64,000 bases of DNA from contig OZ244838.1 of assembly GCA_965220695.1 (NCBI GenBank), positions 2,108,001-2,172,000 on the forward strand, given 5' to 3'. The DNA is from UBA9620 sp965220695 (GTDB taxonomy: Bacteria; Acidobacteriota; Vicinamibacteria; Vicinamibacterales; UBA8438). Below, piece by piece: positions 34,818-42,126 of this stretch. Each line of letters begins with the position of its first letter. The first letter of the stretch is position 1. The position numbers were made by a program, and so were the translations under genes. The notes under the pieces are model-generated. The model was not told the origin of the DNA. It searched no databases and worked only from the letters and a program-made list of their open reading frames with translations.

Positions 34818-36197
34818 CTATCCGGGGCGGGCGCCGAGTGCGAGCGCGATGTGCCGCCAGGCGTGGAGGTCCGGCGTGGCGGTGGGCAGGTGCAGGACCA
34901 CGCGGCGGACCGAGCCGACGACCTGCGCCCCCAATTTGAGGAGCCGGTCGCGCAGCCACGTCACCTGGGCGCGGGCACAGGCGGTGCGCGCCGCGCGCAA
35001 CCGGAGTTCTTGCATCAGCACGTAGGCGGCGGCGGTGAGCAGCACGCGCAGTTGATTGGCCCAGAAGCGACAGCAGCTCGTGCGGTCGATCTGTAGCCCA
35101 TCGAGCAGTTCCTTGATCCGATTCTCGATGTCGCCGCGGGCGCAGTAGACCTTCTCATAGATGAAGCGCGGCGTCTGCCGCAGATTCGTCACGACGAAGC
35201 GCGGGTTGTCGCGCGGCTCGCGGTCGCCGTGCCGGACGACCTCGGCCTTGATCACGACGCGGCGCGCGTGGCCCCACGTACCGGCCTGGTACTGAGTGTC
35301 GGTATACACGTGCGCGGTCTGGCCGCTGGCCGTGCTCTGGGCCTGCGCCACGATCAGGGCGGGCTCGGCGTGGCGCCGCAACACGGCGTTCTTGGCCATC
35401 GCCACGACGTAGTCGAGGCGCGGCTCGGCATCGAGGAAGTCGAAGATCTCCGGCGTCGCAAAGCCGCCGTCGAGCCGGACGAGAAACCGCGCCTGGGGAA
35501 AGGCCTGCCGCAGCAGGGGCAGCAGCCGACACAACACGCCGAGGGTCCCGCAGGTGGCCGGCACATTTCCGGGCCGCAGCACCGCCGCGCACAGATACTG
35601 TTCGCGTTCCTTGTCGAAGGTCAGAAACGCCAGCAACGGCAAGTAGCACCAGCTATCGTAATGCCCGTTGAAGAAGGTGAGCTGCTGGGCGCCGTGCGTC
35701 GCGTCGTCGGTCGGATCCAGGTCGATCGTGATCCGCCGCGCCCGCCCGTCCAGCCGGCGCTGATGCCGCTCGATGACCCGCATCGCCAGCTCGCGCGCCA
35801 GCTCATAGAGGGCGGAGGGGCCAACGCCGTTCTCGAACCGCGAGATCGTCGGCTGCGAGGCCAACGCCTCGCCAGCGACCGGGTCCCGCCCGAGCAGCAG
35901 CTTGTGGATCGGGTCGTCGGCGAGGTGGTCGGCGTCGTTGCCATCGGGATGGCCGCAGGCAATGCCGAAGATCCGCTGGCCGAGCAACTCCGTCAGCGTG
36001 TGCCGGATCTTTCCGAGTTCCCGCCGGTCCACCAGACACCGGGCGAAACCCGCCACCAACCCATACACGCGCTCGGCCGCCTTGAGCAGGACGGCGCCGC
36101 CATCGGAACTCGAGTGCCGGCGGTCGAACGTGGCGACGAGGGGCTTGTCGAAGAGATCCGGAAAGAGGACAGTCTGTGGTATCGTATGGGTCGTCAC
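34818..36197 (-). CDS. IS1380 family transposase
   Basis: DDE transposase of 459 residues, intact. Blocks typical of IS1380: FDRRHSSSDGGAVLL near the start, HPDGNDADHLADDP, TIDLDPTDDATHGAQQ (first Asp), RLDGGFATPEIFDFL (second Asp region) and the C-terminal YCARGDIENRIKELLDGL (Glu). Start GTG 36197 has GGAGG eight bases before it; that ribosome site lies in one arm of a long hairpin. The gene probably can be expressed, but mobility of the element is doubtful because one inverted repeat is interrupted. Confidence 0.92.
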   Translation of the reverse strand: MTTHTIPQTVLFPDLFDKPLVATFDRRHSSSDGGAVLLKAAERVYGLVAGFARCLVDRRELGKIRHTLTELLGQRIFGIACGHPDGNDADHLADDPIHKLLLGRDPVAGEALASQPTISRFENGVGPSALYELARELAMRVIERHQRRLDGRARRITIDLDPTDDATHGAQQLTFFNGHYDSWCYLPLLAFLTFDKEREQYLCAAVLRPGNVPATCGTLGVLCRLLPLLRQAFPQARFLVRLDGGFATPEIFDFLDAEPRLDYVVAMAKNAVLRRHAEPALIVAQAQSTASGQTAHVYTDTQYQAGTWGHARRVVIKAEVVRHGDREPRDNPRFVVTNLRQTPRFIYEKVYCARGDIENRIKELLDGLQIDRTSCCRFWANQLRVLLTAAAYVLMQELRLRAARTACARAQVTWLRDRLLKLGAQVVGSVRRVVLHLPTATPDLHAWRHIALALGARPG

Positions 36198-36203
36198 GCA
36201 AGG

Positions 36204-36256
36204 GCCTCCGTGGTGGATAAATGACTGTTAACAAAGCATTTATACCACGCGGAGGC
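36204..36256 (-). promoter_or_regulatory. Long hairpin sequestering the transposase ribosome site
   Basis: GCCTCCGTGGTGGATAAATG pairs almost fully with CATTTATACCACGCGGAGGC across a 13-nt loop containing TGTTAACA. On the transposase transcript the 3' arm contains the GGAGG ribosome site. Read-through transcripts from outside would fold and block translation, as described for several other insertion sequences; that function is inferred. Confidence 0.65.
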
Positions 36257-36287
36257 TTTTGTGTCTATACCGAAATCGGACCCTTCA

Positions 36288-37154
36288 GTAGAGTCGAGGG
36301 GAGGCGCGTAACCGGTAGGGAGTCGGTGGCTCATCCGGCGCTTTCGTACCGGGCCGCAGTCCGAGTCCCGTGGGCACGTTTCCTCCCCCCGCTCTCCGAA
36401 CCCGGCGTGCCGATTTCCGGCACCGGGCTCTCCAGTGGAATCATGCGGCTCGCACACGGGCTTGCCGGTTGCGACCAGCGGGCGGGTCTTGCGAGCCGTG
36501 GCACCCGGCTCCACACCCTGGCGTTGGCCGGCCGGTGCTTCGTCAGACCTGTTGACGCCCTGACGACGGCGACCGCGCGGGTCGTCCCCTTCGCTTGTGC
36601 ATGTGATGACGTCTGGCATTCCTGCTCATCCGTCGGGGTGATAGGCCGTTCGGCCACTCCCGGAGCCTGTTCCCGTTCGCCATCCCTTCCACCTGAAGCC
36701 CCTTCCCTCGGCCGGCATTGCCCGGCTTCAACGGTAGTACGGGCTTCTCCGCCACCCTGGCCGGCCCGACCTTGCCCTCACGGGTCGTCGGTTGGCGCGT
36801 GCCACGCCACCGGCAGGGCTTCCCGTGTTGCGTCCATTCCCCTCTTCCACACGTGCCGCCGCCATTACCCCGGCGGAACCGGTCGGTGCTCGCGTCGCTC
36901 GCTTCCCGACCGCTGGCAGCCTTCCCCGATATTCGGGCGGGTCGGCTTCCGCGTTGCCCGTTTCGAGGCCTGCTCGGCGTTTACTCGCGTTGCGGCCCGC
37001 GTGCTCGCTGAACCGCCCAAGGCGGCCCTTTGTCATCGGAGTGCTTCAGCCGATGTCGTTACCTCCATCGTCCGCTCCGACTGCTACCGGCTGGAGCGAC
37101 AGTTGCCGGGCGGGATTCGCACCCGCTGGGGAATGGCGCCTTGTCACGGCGCAC
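36288..37154 (-). ncRNA. ORF-less group II intron
   Basis: 867-nt intron on the minus strand. The 5' end is GTGCG (37154 downward). Domain V lies at 36398-36430 with the AGC triad, the GGAAAT terminal loop region and the CG bulge. The 3' end is ACTCTAC, with a candidate branch A seven bases from the end and terminal AC. EBS1 CGAATA (36930-36935) is complementary to the last six exon bases TATTCG. No reverse transcriptase frame exists, so splicing or mobility would need help in trans. Exact exon joining restores the IS1380 inverted repeat, which supports both boundaries. Confidence 0.85.
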
Positions 37155-37167
37155 CGAATAATCCAGG

Positions 37168-37333
37168 CTAGCAGCCCGTGGCAAAAGCCCCGCTGCATTC
37201 GACTGGCGCTGCATCCTGCCTGATCTGCGTTGCTCGTCGGTCGAATATGCCCAATATGCTCCCTCCTCGCGCCTTGTCAGGCAGGCGCTGCGCCAGTCTC
37301 GGTGCAACGCGGGGTTTCACCACGGACTGCTAG
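37168..37333 (+). mobile_element. MITE-like repeat, copy 2
   Basis: Begins CTAGCAGCCCGTGGCAAAAG and ends CCACGGACTGCTAG, giving inverted repeats of about 25 bp with few mismatches. The middle contains ATATGCCCAATATG as in the other copies. Its left CTAG was used as target by the IS1380 element. Its right CTAG supplies the stop codon of the DUF255 gene. Confidence 0.75.
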
Positions 37334-39483
37334 CAGCCTATTGCCGCAAGCTGGTCCCGGAACTGCTCCGCGTCGGCCACCGGCGCCTGGCAGGCGAAAT
37401 CACGGCATAGATACGCCGTTGGCCGCCCCCGCGTCGCATCCATCGACCGCAGCCAGGGCAGATGCCGGCTCAGGGCCTCCTGGTGCGCTCCGGGTTCGAC
37501 CACCAGGCTGACCGCGCCGGGCAGGAAACACCGCACGAACTCGCGGTGCAGCGCCACGGTGCCCTCGGCGCCGCGCGGCCCGACGATGATCACCTGCGGC
37601 ACGCCGGACACCCAGGTGGACGCGGCCGCGAGCATCAGCGGCACCACCCGGGCCGCCTGTGGAGACGGCGCCACCCGGCGCAGCGCCTGCTCGATCCGCG
37701 TGCGGGCCGCGCCGGCCTCGTCGCCGTCCGACAGATGGGCCAGGGTCAACAGGTTGCCCACCGTGACCGACCCGGCCGAGGGCTCCGCTCCATCGTAGTC
37801 ATCCTTGAGCCGCAGCAGCACGGTCGGATCGTCGCCGGTGGTGCTGAACCAGCCGCCCCCGTCGTCGTCGCCGAACAGGCGATGCTGCGTCGCCTGGAGC
37901 GCACGCGCCCACTCGAGCCAGCGCGGGTCTCCCCCGGCCTGAAACAGCTCGAGCAGACCCCACACGACGAAGGCATAGTCCTCGCAGTATCCGTCGATAT
38001 CGGCCCGCCCGTCCCGGAACCGCCGCAGCAGAATCCCCCGCGCGGCGTCCCACAACCGATCGCGCAGAAACTCGGCGGCCCGCACGGCCGTCTCCAGCGC
38101 CGTCGTCGAGGCGGGCTCATCGAGCGGCGTCATCCGCGCCGCGCGGGCGAAGGCGGCCATCATCAGCCCGTTCCACCCTGCCAGCACCTTGTCGTCGAGG
38201 TGAGGCCGCGGCCGGCCGCAGCGCGCCTCGAACAGACGCGCCCGAGCGCCGTCGAGCACGGCGCTGACCGCGGCGGTCGATCGCCCGGACAAGCGGGCCA
38301 CGTCGTCGACCCCGTGCGCCACGTAGAGCAGGTTCATGCCGCTGAACTCGCCGTGCGGATCTTCCGGCGCGTTCCCGTTCGTCTCGATCCCATAGCGAAA
38401 CCGGATGACGTCGGCGTCGTCACCGAACAGTGCGTCGATCTCGCTCCGGCTCCAGACATAGAACGCCCCTTCGGTCTTCGCGGCCGCCGGCTGCCCTGCG
38501 TGCGCGAGCGGAACGCTGTCGGCATCCTCGGCCGAGAAGAACCCGCCGCCGGCATGCGACAGCTCGCGGCGCACGTAGGCCAAGGTGTCGTCGGCGACCG
38601 CGGCGAACGACGGATCACCGGAGGCCTGCGCCGCTTCAAGACAGGCCAGGGTCAACTGCGCCTGGTCATAGAGCATCTTCTCGAAATGCGGGACGCGCCA
38701 CGCCGCGTCGACCGAGTAGCGATGAAACCCGCCGCCGACATGGTCCCGCAGGCCGCCGGTCGCCATCGCCCGCAGGGTGTCGAGCACCATTCCGCGCGCC
38801 TCCATGTCACCCGTACGGGCGTGCTCGCGCAGCAGGAACAGCAGCTCGGCCGGCCGGGGAAACTTGGGAGCCCCGCCGAAGCCTGCGTGGTGCCGGTCGA
38901 ACGTCTGCGCATATGCGCGCACCCCGGCGGTCAGCACGTCGCCGTCCGGCATCCGGCCGGCACCCGGCTGTCGTCTGTCTTCCTGCATGTCGCGCAGTCG
39001 TGTCAGCACCCCGTCGGCCGATTCGACCAGTTGGTCTCTCGAGTCACGCCAGCGGGTCGCGATCTCGCCCAGGATCTCCAGAAAGCCGGGACGGCCCCAG
39101 CGACCGGATGGCGGGAAGTAGGTGCCGCCGTAGAACGGTCTCAGTCCAGGGGTCAGCCAGACGCTCATCGGCCAGCCGCCGGACCCGGTCGTCGCCTGCA
39201 CGAACGTCATGTAGACCCGGTCGACGTCCGGACGTTCTTCGCGGTCGACCTTGATCGGCACGAACTGCGTGTTGAGCACCGCGGCGATCTCGGCGTTCTC
39301 GAACGACTCGTGCTCCATGACGTGACACCAGTGGCAGGTCGAATAGCCGATCGACAGGAAGATCGGCTGGTCCTGCTCGCGGGCACGCGCGAACGCCTCG
39401 TCGCCCCACGGATACCAGTCGACGGGGTTGTTGGCGTGCTGTAGCAGATAGGGGCTGGGCTCCCTGGCGAGACGATTCGGCAT
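37330..39483 (-). CDS. DUF255 thioredoxin-like / spermatogenesis-associated protein 20 family (YyaL-like)
   Basis: Protein of 717 residues. The N-terminal ~160 residues are a DUF255 thioredoxin-like domain with NRLAREPSPYLLQHANNPV, the redox motif STCHWCHVMEHE and GGWPMSVWLTP. The rest is an alpha/alpha-barrel resembling N-acylglucosamine 2-epimerases (GLRDHVGGGFHRYSVD, PHFEKMLYDQAQL, DDKVLAGWNGLMMAAFARA). The biological role is unsettled. The start is taken at ATG 39483, where the family begins; a GTG six codons earlier is possible. The TAG stop lies in the terminal CTAG of a MITE-like repeat, so the last residues (GC) may come from that insertion. It follows pheA by 39 bp, probably in one transcript. 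Confidence 0.88.
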   Translation of the reverse strand: MPNRLAREPSPYLLQHANNPVDWYPWGDEAFARAREQDQPIFLSIGYSTCHWCHVMEHESFENAEIAAVLNTQFVPIKVDREERPDVDRVYMTFVQATTGSGGWPMSVWLTPGLRPFYGGTYFPPSGRWGRPGFLEILGEIATRWRDSRDQLVESADGVLTRLRDMQEDRRQPGAGRMPDGDVLTAGVRAYAQTFDRHHAGFGGAPKFPRPAELLFLLREHARTGDMEARGMVLDTLRAMATGGLRDHVGGGFHRYSVDAAWRVPHFEKMLYDQAQLTLACLEAAQASGDPSFAAVADDTLAYVRRELSHAGGGFFSAEDADSVPLAHAGQPAAAKTEGAFYVWSRSEIDALFGDDADVIRFRYGIETNGNAPEDPHGEFSGMNLLYVAHGVDDVARLSGRSTAAVSAVLDGARARLFEARCGRPRPHLDDKVLAGWNGLMMAAFARAARMTPLDEPASTTALETAVRAAEFLRDRLWDAARGILLRRFRDGRADIDGYCEDYAFVVWGLLELFQAGGDPRWLEWARALQATQHRLFGDDDGGGWFSTTGDDPTVLLRLKDDYDGAEPSAGSVTVGNLLTLAHLSDGDEAGAARTRIEQALRRVAPSPQAARVVPLMLAAASTWVSGVPQVIIVGPRGAEGTVALHREFVRCFLPGAVSLVVEPGAHQEALSRHLPWLRSMDATRGRPTAYLCRDFACQAPVADAEQFRDQLAAIGC

Positions 39484-39522
39484 CGGGGCACCCCGGGGCA
39501 CGGTCTCGAGACCGGGACCAGG

Positions 39523-40347
39523 TCAGTTGGCGTCAGGTTCCTGCCAGCGCGGGTACGAGCCGAGCGTGCGCAGCAACGGGGCGAACTCCGCCAGGTGCAT
39601 GAGCGCACGCTGGCACGGCAGATCCTCGCGGGTCGCCGACAGATCGGCATAGAACAGGTACTGAAAGGGACGGTCCGGAATCGGACGCGATTCCAGTTTC
39701 GTCATGTCGATGTCGCGTAGCGCGAACACGCTGAGCGCCTTGAACAGCGCACCCGCCTCGTTGGGCACGGTGAACACGATCGTCGTCTTGTTGGCGCCCT
39801 CGGACGCCGGCTGCCGGCCGATTATCAGGAACCGCGTCGTGTTTCCGGCGTAGTCCTGCACCCCCGCCTCGAGGATCGCCAGCCCGAACACCTCGGCCGC
39901 GCGCTCGGAGGCGATGGCGCCGGCATCCCGGATCTGCCCGTCCCGGATCATCTTGGCGCTCCCGGCGGTATCGTAGGTGGGGACGAGCACGACACCCTCA
40001 AGTGTGCGCAGGAACCGCTCGCACTGCGCCAGTCCCTGCGGATGCGAGTACACCCGCGTGAGTGTCTGCGGCGTCGCCCCCTCGAGCGCCAGCAGATTGT
40101 GCACGACCGGCTGTCTGACCTCGCCGACGATCGGAAATTCGTGCTGCAGCAACAGATCGTAGTTGCGATGAATCGTGCCGCCGATCGTGTTCTCGATCGG
40201 CAAGATGCCGTGGGTCGCCTCCCCCGCCTCCACCGCCGCGAACACCGCCTCGAAGCTCTCACGCGGCAGGAGATCGGCCGACGGCTTGAAACGCAGCGCC
40301 GCCGCCTCGGAATAGGCGCCCGGCTCACCCTGGTAGGCGATACGCAT
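39523..40347 (-). CDS. pheA: Prephenate dehydratase
   Basis: Cytoplasmic enzyme of phenylalanine synthesis, converting prephenate to phenylpyruvate; 274 residues, the normal length for the monofunctional enzyme. The catalytic domain starts RIAYQGEPGAYSE and includes GILPIENTIGGTIH and the substrate motif GNTTRFLIIG. The C-terminal ACT domain (GALFKALSVFALRDIDMTKLESRP) binds phenylalanine for feedback control. No chorismate mutase domain is present. It sits in a minus-strand run after the YihY-type gene (71 bp). Confidence 0.95.
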   Translation of the reverse strand: MRIAYQGEPGAYSEAAALRFKPSADLLPRESFEAVFAAVEAGEATHGILPIENTIGGTIHRNYDLLLQHEFPIVGEVRQPVVHNLLALEGATPQTLTRVYSHPQGLAQCERFLRTLEGVVLVPTYDTAGSAKMIRDGQIRDAGAIASERAAEVFGLAILEAGVQDYAGNTTRFLIIGRQPASEGANKTTIVFTVPNEAGALFKALSVFALRDIDMTKLESRPIPDRPFQYLFYADLSATREDLPCQRALMHLAEFAPLLRTLGSYPRWQEPDAN

Positions 40348-40418
40348 CCCTACAGCGTATCAGGAGACTGGAGTCTGGCGGTCGCGGCCGGGAGTGGGTC
40401 GCGGGCCAATGTGGACGG

Positions 40419-41318
40419 CTATTTCGCGCGCAGGCGGGCGTAGGCGGCACTGAACTCCACCCCGTAGATCAGGATGACCGCCGACACGTAGACCCACAGC
40501 AGGAACACCACGACTGCCGCTACAGATCCCTGCACGGTCAGCACGCCGAGTCCCAGGTACCTGGAGAACCCGGTCAGGGCCAGTCGCCACAGCACGCCGG
40601 TCAGCACCGCGCCGGGCAAAATGTCGCCGAGACGGACGGTGGTATCCGGCACGAAATAGAGGATCAGCGCCACGACGACGATCAACACCAGGGTCGCCGG
40701 ATAGCGCGACGCAGCGTCGGTGGCCAGCGTCAGTCCCGGCAGGTCGTCGAGCAGACGCCCGAACCACGTGGTGGCCATCATCCCGGTGAGACTGACGAGC
40801 AGCAAGGCCGCCAGCAGCAGCACGCCGGCGGTGACCAGCATCAGAAACGCCGACAACTGGTGCTGCACGAAGCTCCGACGTCGATTGAGGTGCCAGGCGT
40901 GGTTGACCGCGGAACTGATCGCCCGGAACACGCCGAGCGCGGTCCATACGATGACCAGCGTGCCGGTGATGCCAAGTCCGAGGCTCACGCCTTGCGCCTC
41001 GTCGAGTTGCGTGGTGATGAAGTCGACCCGTTGCGGGAAGTACTGCAACACCAGCTCGATCAGCGCCGCACGATGGGCCGGATCGCCGCTCAGCCGCCCG
41101 AGAAACGCAAACAGAAGCAGTAACAGGGGGAACAGCGAGAGGAGCGCGTAATAGGCGATCGACGACGCGAAGGTCAGATCGTCGCTCTGAACCAACCGCC
41201 GCAGCGCCAGCCAGGACGCCTGCACGCCGCAGCGCGCGTCGCGGTGGAGGCGGCGCCCCAGTCGAACCGCGGCCCGTCGAGCCCGGTACAGGACGCCGCC
41301 GGGCGCCGGCCCGGCCAT
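40419..41318 (-). CDS. YihY/BrkB family inner-membrane protein
   Basis: Polytopic membrane protein of 299 residues with about six membrane helices. The family pattern is visible: LTFASSIAYYALLSLFPLLL at the first helix, the central IVWTALGVFRAISSAVNHAW, and LYFVPDTTVRLGDILPGAVL. The function is unclear; the old RNase BN assignment of this family was wrong. ATG 41318 lies just after the TGA of the upstream small gene, so translation is probably coupled; a GTG at 41324 overlapping that stop is an alternative. Confidence 0.88.
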   Translation of the reverse strand: MAGPAPGGVLYRARRAAVRLGRRLHRDARCGVQASWLALRRLVQSDDLTFASSIAYYALLSLFPLLLLLFAFLGRLSGDPAHRAALIELVLQYFPQRVDFITTQLDEAQGVSLGLGITGTLVIVWTALGVFRAISSAVNHAWHLNRRRSFVQHQLSAFLMLVTAGVLLLAALLLVSLTGMMATTWFGRLLDDLPGLTLATDAASRYPATLVLIVVVALILYFVPDTTVRLGDILPGAVLTGVLWRLALTGFSRYLGLGVLTVQGSVAAVVVFLLWVYVSAVILIYGVEFSAAYARLRAK

Positions 41319-41320
41319 AC

Positions 41321-41599
41321 TCACGTGGCAGCTTGTTGGAAGGCCGTCGATTCCCAGGCGGTTCGGGTCCGGTCCTCGCCCACCAGATCGTCAAGCGTGC
41401 GCTGACCCTCCCGGGCCACTTCGCGGACCTTCTCGGCGGTGTCGCGCGCCCGCACCAGCTCAGACGCGATGGCGTCGAGCGACGGCTCGATCTGTTCCCG
41501 TACCTTCCGCCCCTTTTCCGTCAGGTAGAGATACCCGACCGCGCCGCCCAACGCGGCGCCGAGAAGGGACGACAACAGCACTCGTGCGCGTTCATCCAT
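41321..41599 (-). CDS. YtxH-like small membrane-anchored protein
   Basis: 92 residues: an N-terminal membrane segment (LLSSLLGAALGGAVGYLYL) followed by a charged helical, probably coiled-coil tail (EQIEPSLDAIASELVRARDTAEKVREVA). This is the pattern of YtxH-domain proteins. Frames extending farther upstream run through a MITE-like repeat and are not real coding sequence, so the start is placed at ATG 41599; ATG 41611 is an alternative. It overlaps the start region of the YihY-type gene. Confidence 0.65.
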   Translation of the reverse strand: MDERARVLLSSLLGAALGGAVGYLYLTEKGRKVREQIEPSLDAIASELVRARDTAEKVREVAREGQRTLDDLVGEDRTRTAWESTAFQQAAT

Positions 41600-41645
41600 G
41601 ACCGCCAGCATACCGGATCGACCGCCGTGTCGGAAGCGGGGTCGT

Positions 41646-41810
41646 GGGAGCCCGTGGTGAAACCGCGCGTAGCACCGAGCGTGGCGAGGCGCCCGCGTGG
41701 CAAGGCGTGACGAGGGAACATATTGGGCATATGTGACCGAGGAAGAACGCTGTCCAGGCGGGATGCATCGCCGCGCGAATGCCGCGGGGCTTTCACCACG
41801 GGCTCCCAAG
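41646..41810 (-). mobile_element. MITE-like repeat, copy 3 (inverted)
   Basis: Inverted relative to copy 1. Its ends GGGAGCCCGTGGTGAAA are nearly perfect inverted repeats. By eye it is more than 90% identical to the 9.5 kb copy along its length. It lies in the divergent region between the YtxH-like gene and the zinc-ribbon/mcc operon, so it may separate or influence their promoters. Confidence 0.75.
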
Positions 41811-41842
41811 CAGTCGGGCGACACGCGGACCGCGCCCGCACG

Positions 41843-41848
41843 TATAAT
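41843..41848 (+). promoter_or_regulatory. Candidate -10 box of the zinc-ribbon/mcc operon
   Basis: TATAAT seven bases before the ATG of the zinc-ribbon gene. No convincing -35 box was found, and such a short distance would give a near-leaderless transcript. Confidence 0.35.
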
Positions 41849-41854
41849 CCGGCC

Positions 41855-42097
41855 ATGCCGAAATCACCGGCCACGACGCCGTCGCGGCCCCAGCCGTTGC
41901 TGACGCACGCGCGCCGTCACACCGACCCCGGCGCCGGGTCCGGCGGGCCCGGCGAACAACGGGCGCAGCAGGAGCCTGCCGCGAGGCGGCATCCCGACGC
42001 GGTGATCTGCGAACGCTGCGGCGCGGAGATGTTCCGGATGCATGCCGTCTGGCGGTGTCCCGAGTGCCGTTACAAGACGGATTGCTGCGGCTGGTGA
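41855..42097 (+). CDS. Small zinc-ribbon protein
   Basis: 80 residues. The first half is Pro/Arg/Gly-rich and probably disordered. The C-terminal part has CERCGAEMFRM and CPECRYKTDCCGW, that is two CxxC pairs forming a zinc ribbon. The function is unknown. It starts the plus-strand run that continues into the acyl-CoA carboxylase genes (29 bp gap). Longer upstream reading passes through a MITE-like repeat and is discarded. Confidence 0.7.
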   Translation: MPKSPATTPSRPQPLLTHARRHTDPGAGSGGPGEQRAQQEPAARRHPDAVICERCGAEMFRMHAVWRCPECRYKTDCCGW

Positions 42098-42126
42098 ACG
42101 CCGCGCCTTCCCGACACCCCCACATC

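Larger units (their letters stand above)
34598..37167 (-). mobile_element. IS1380-family insertion sequence split by a group II intron
   Basis: The left end begins CCTGGATTATTCACGAAGG. The right end, read inward on the minus strand, is CCTGGATTATTCG and then, after an 867-nt intron, TGAAGGG. Once the intron is removed the two ends agree at 17 of 19 positions and the element is 1703 bp, the usual IS1380 size. CTAG flanks both ends. The right flank is the first base of a MITE-like repeat. Confidence 0.82.

Noticed and set aside
36221..37171. A 316-residue plus-strand open frame with Pro/Ser/Arg-rich product
   Set aside because: It is antisense to the group II intron and crosses the intron ends and the IS end. 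Its composition is explained by the structured RNA.
41600..41824. N-terminal extension of the YtxH-like protein similar to the start of paralog B
   Set aside because: The similarity is due to the MITE-like repeat in both places, not protein homology.
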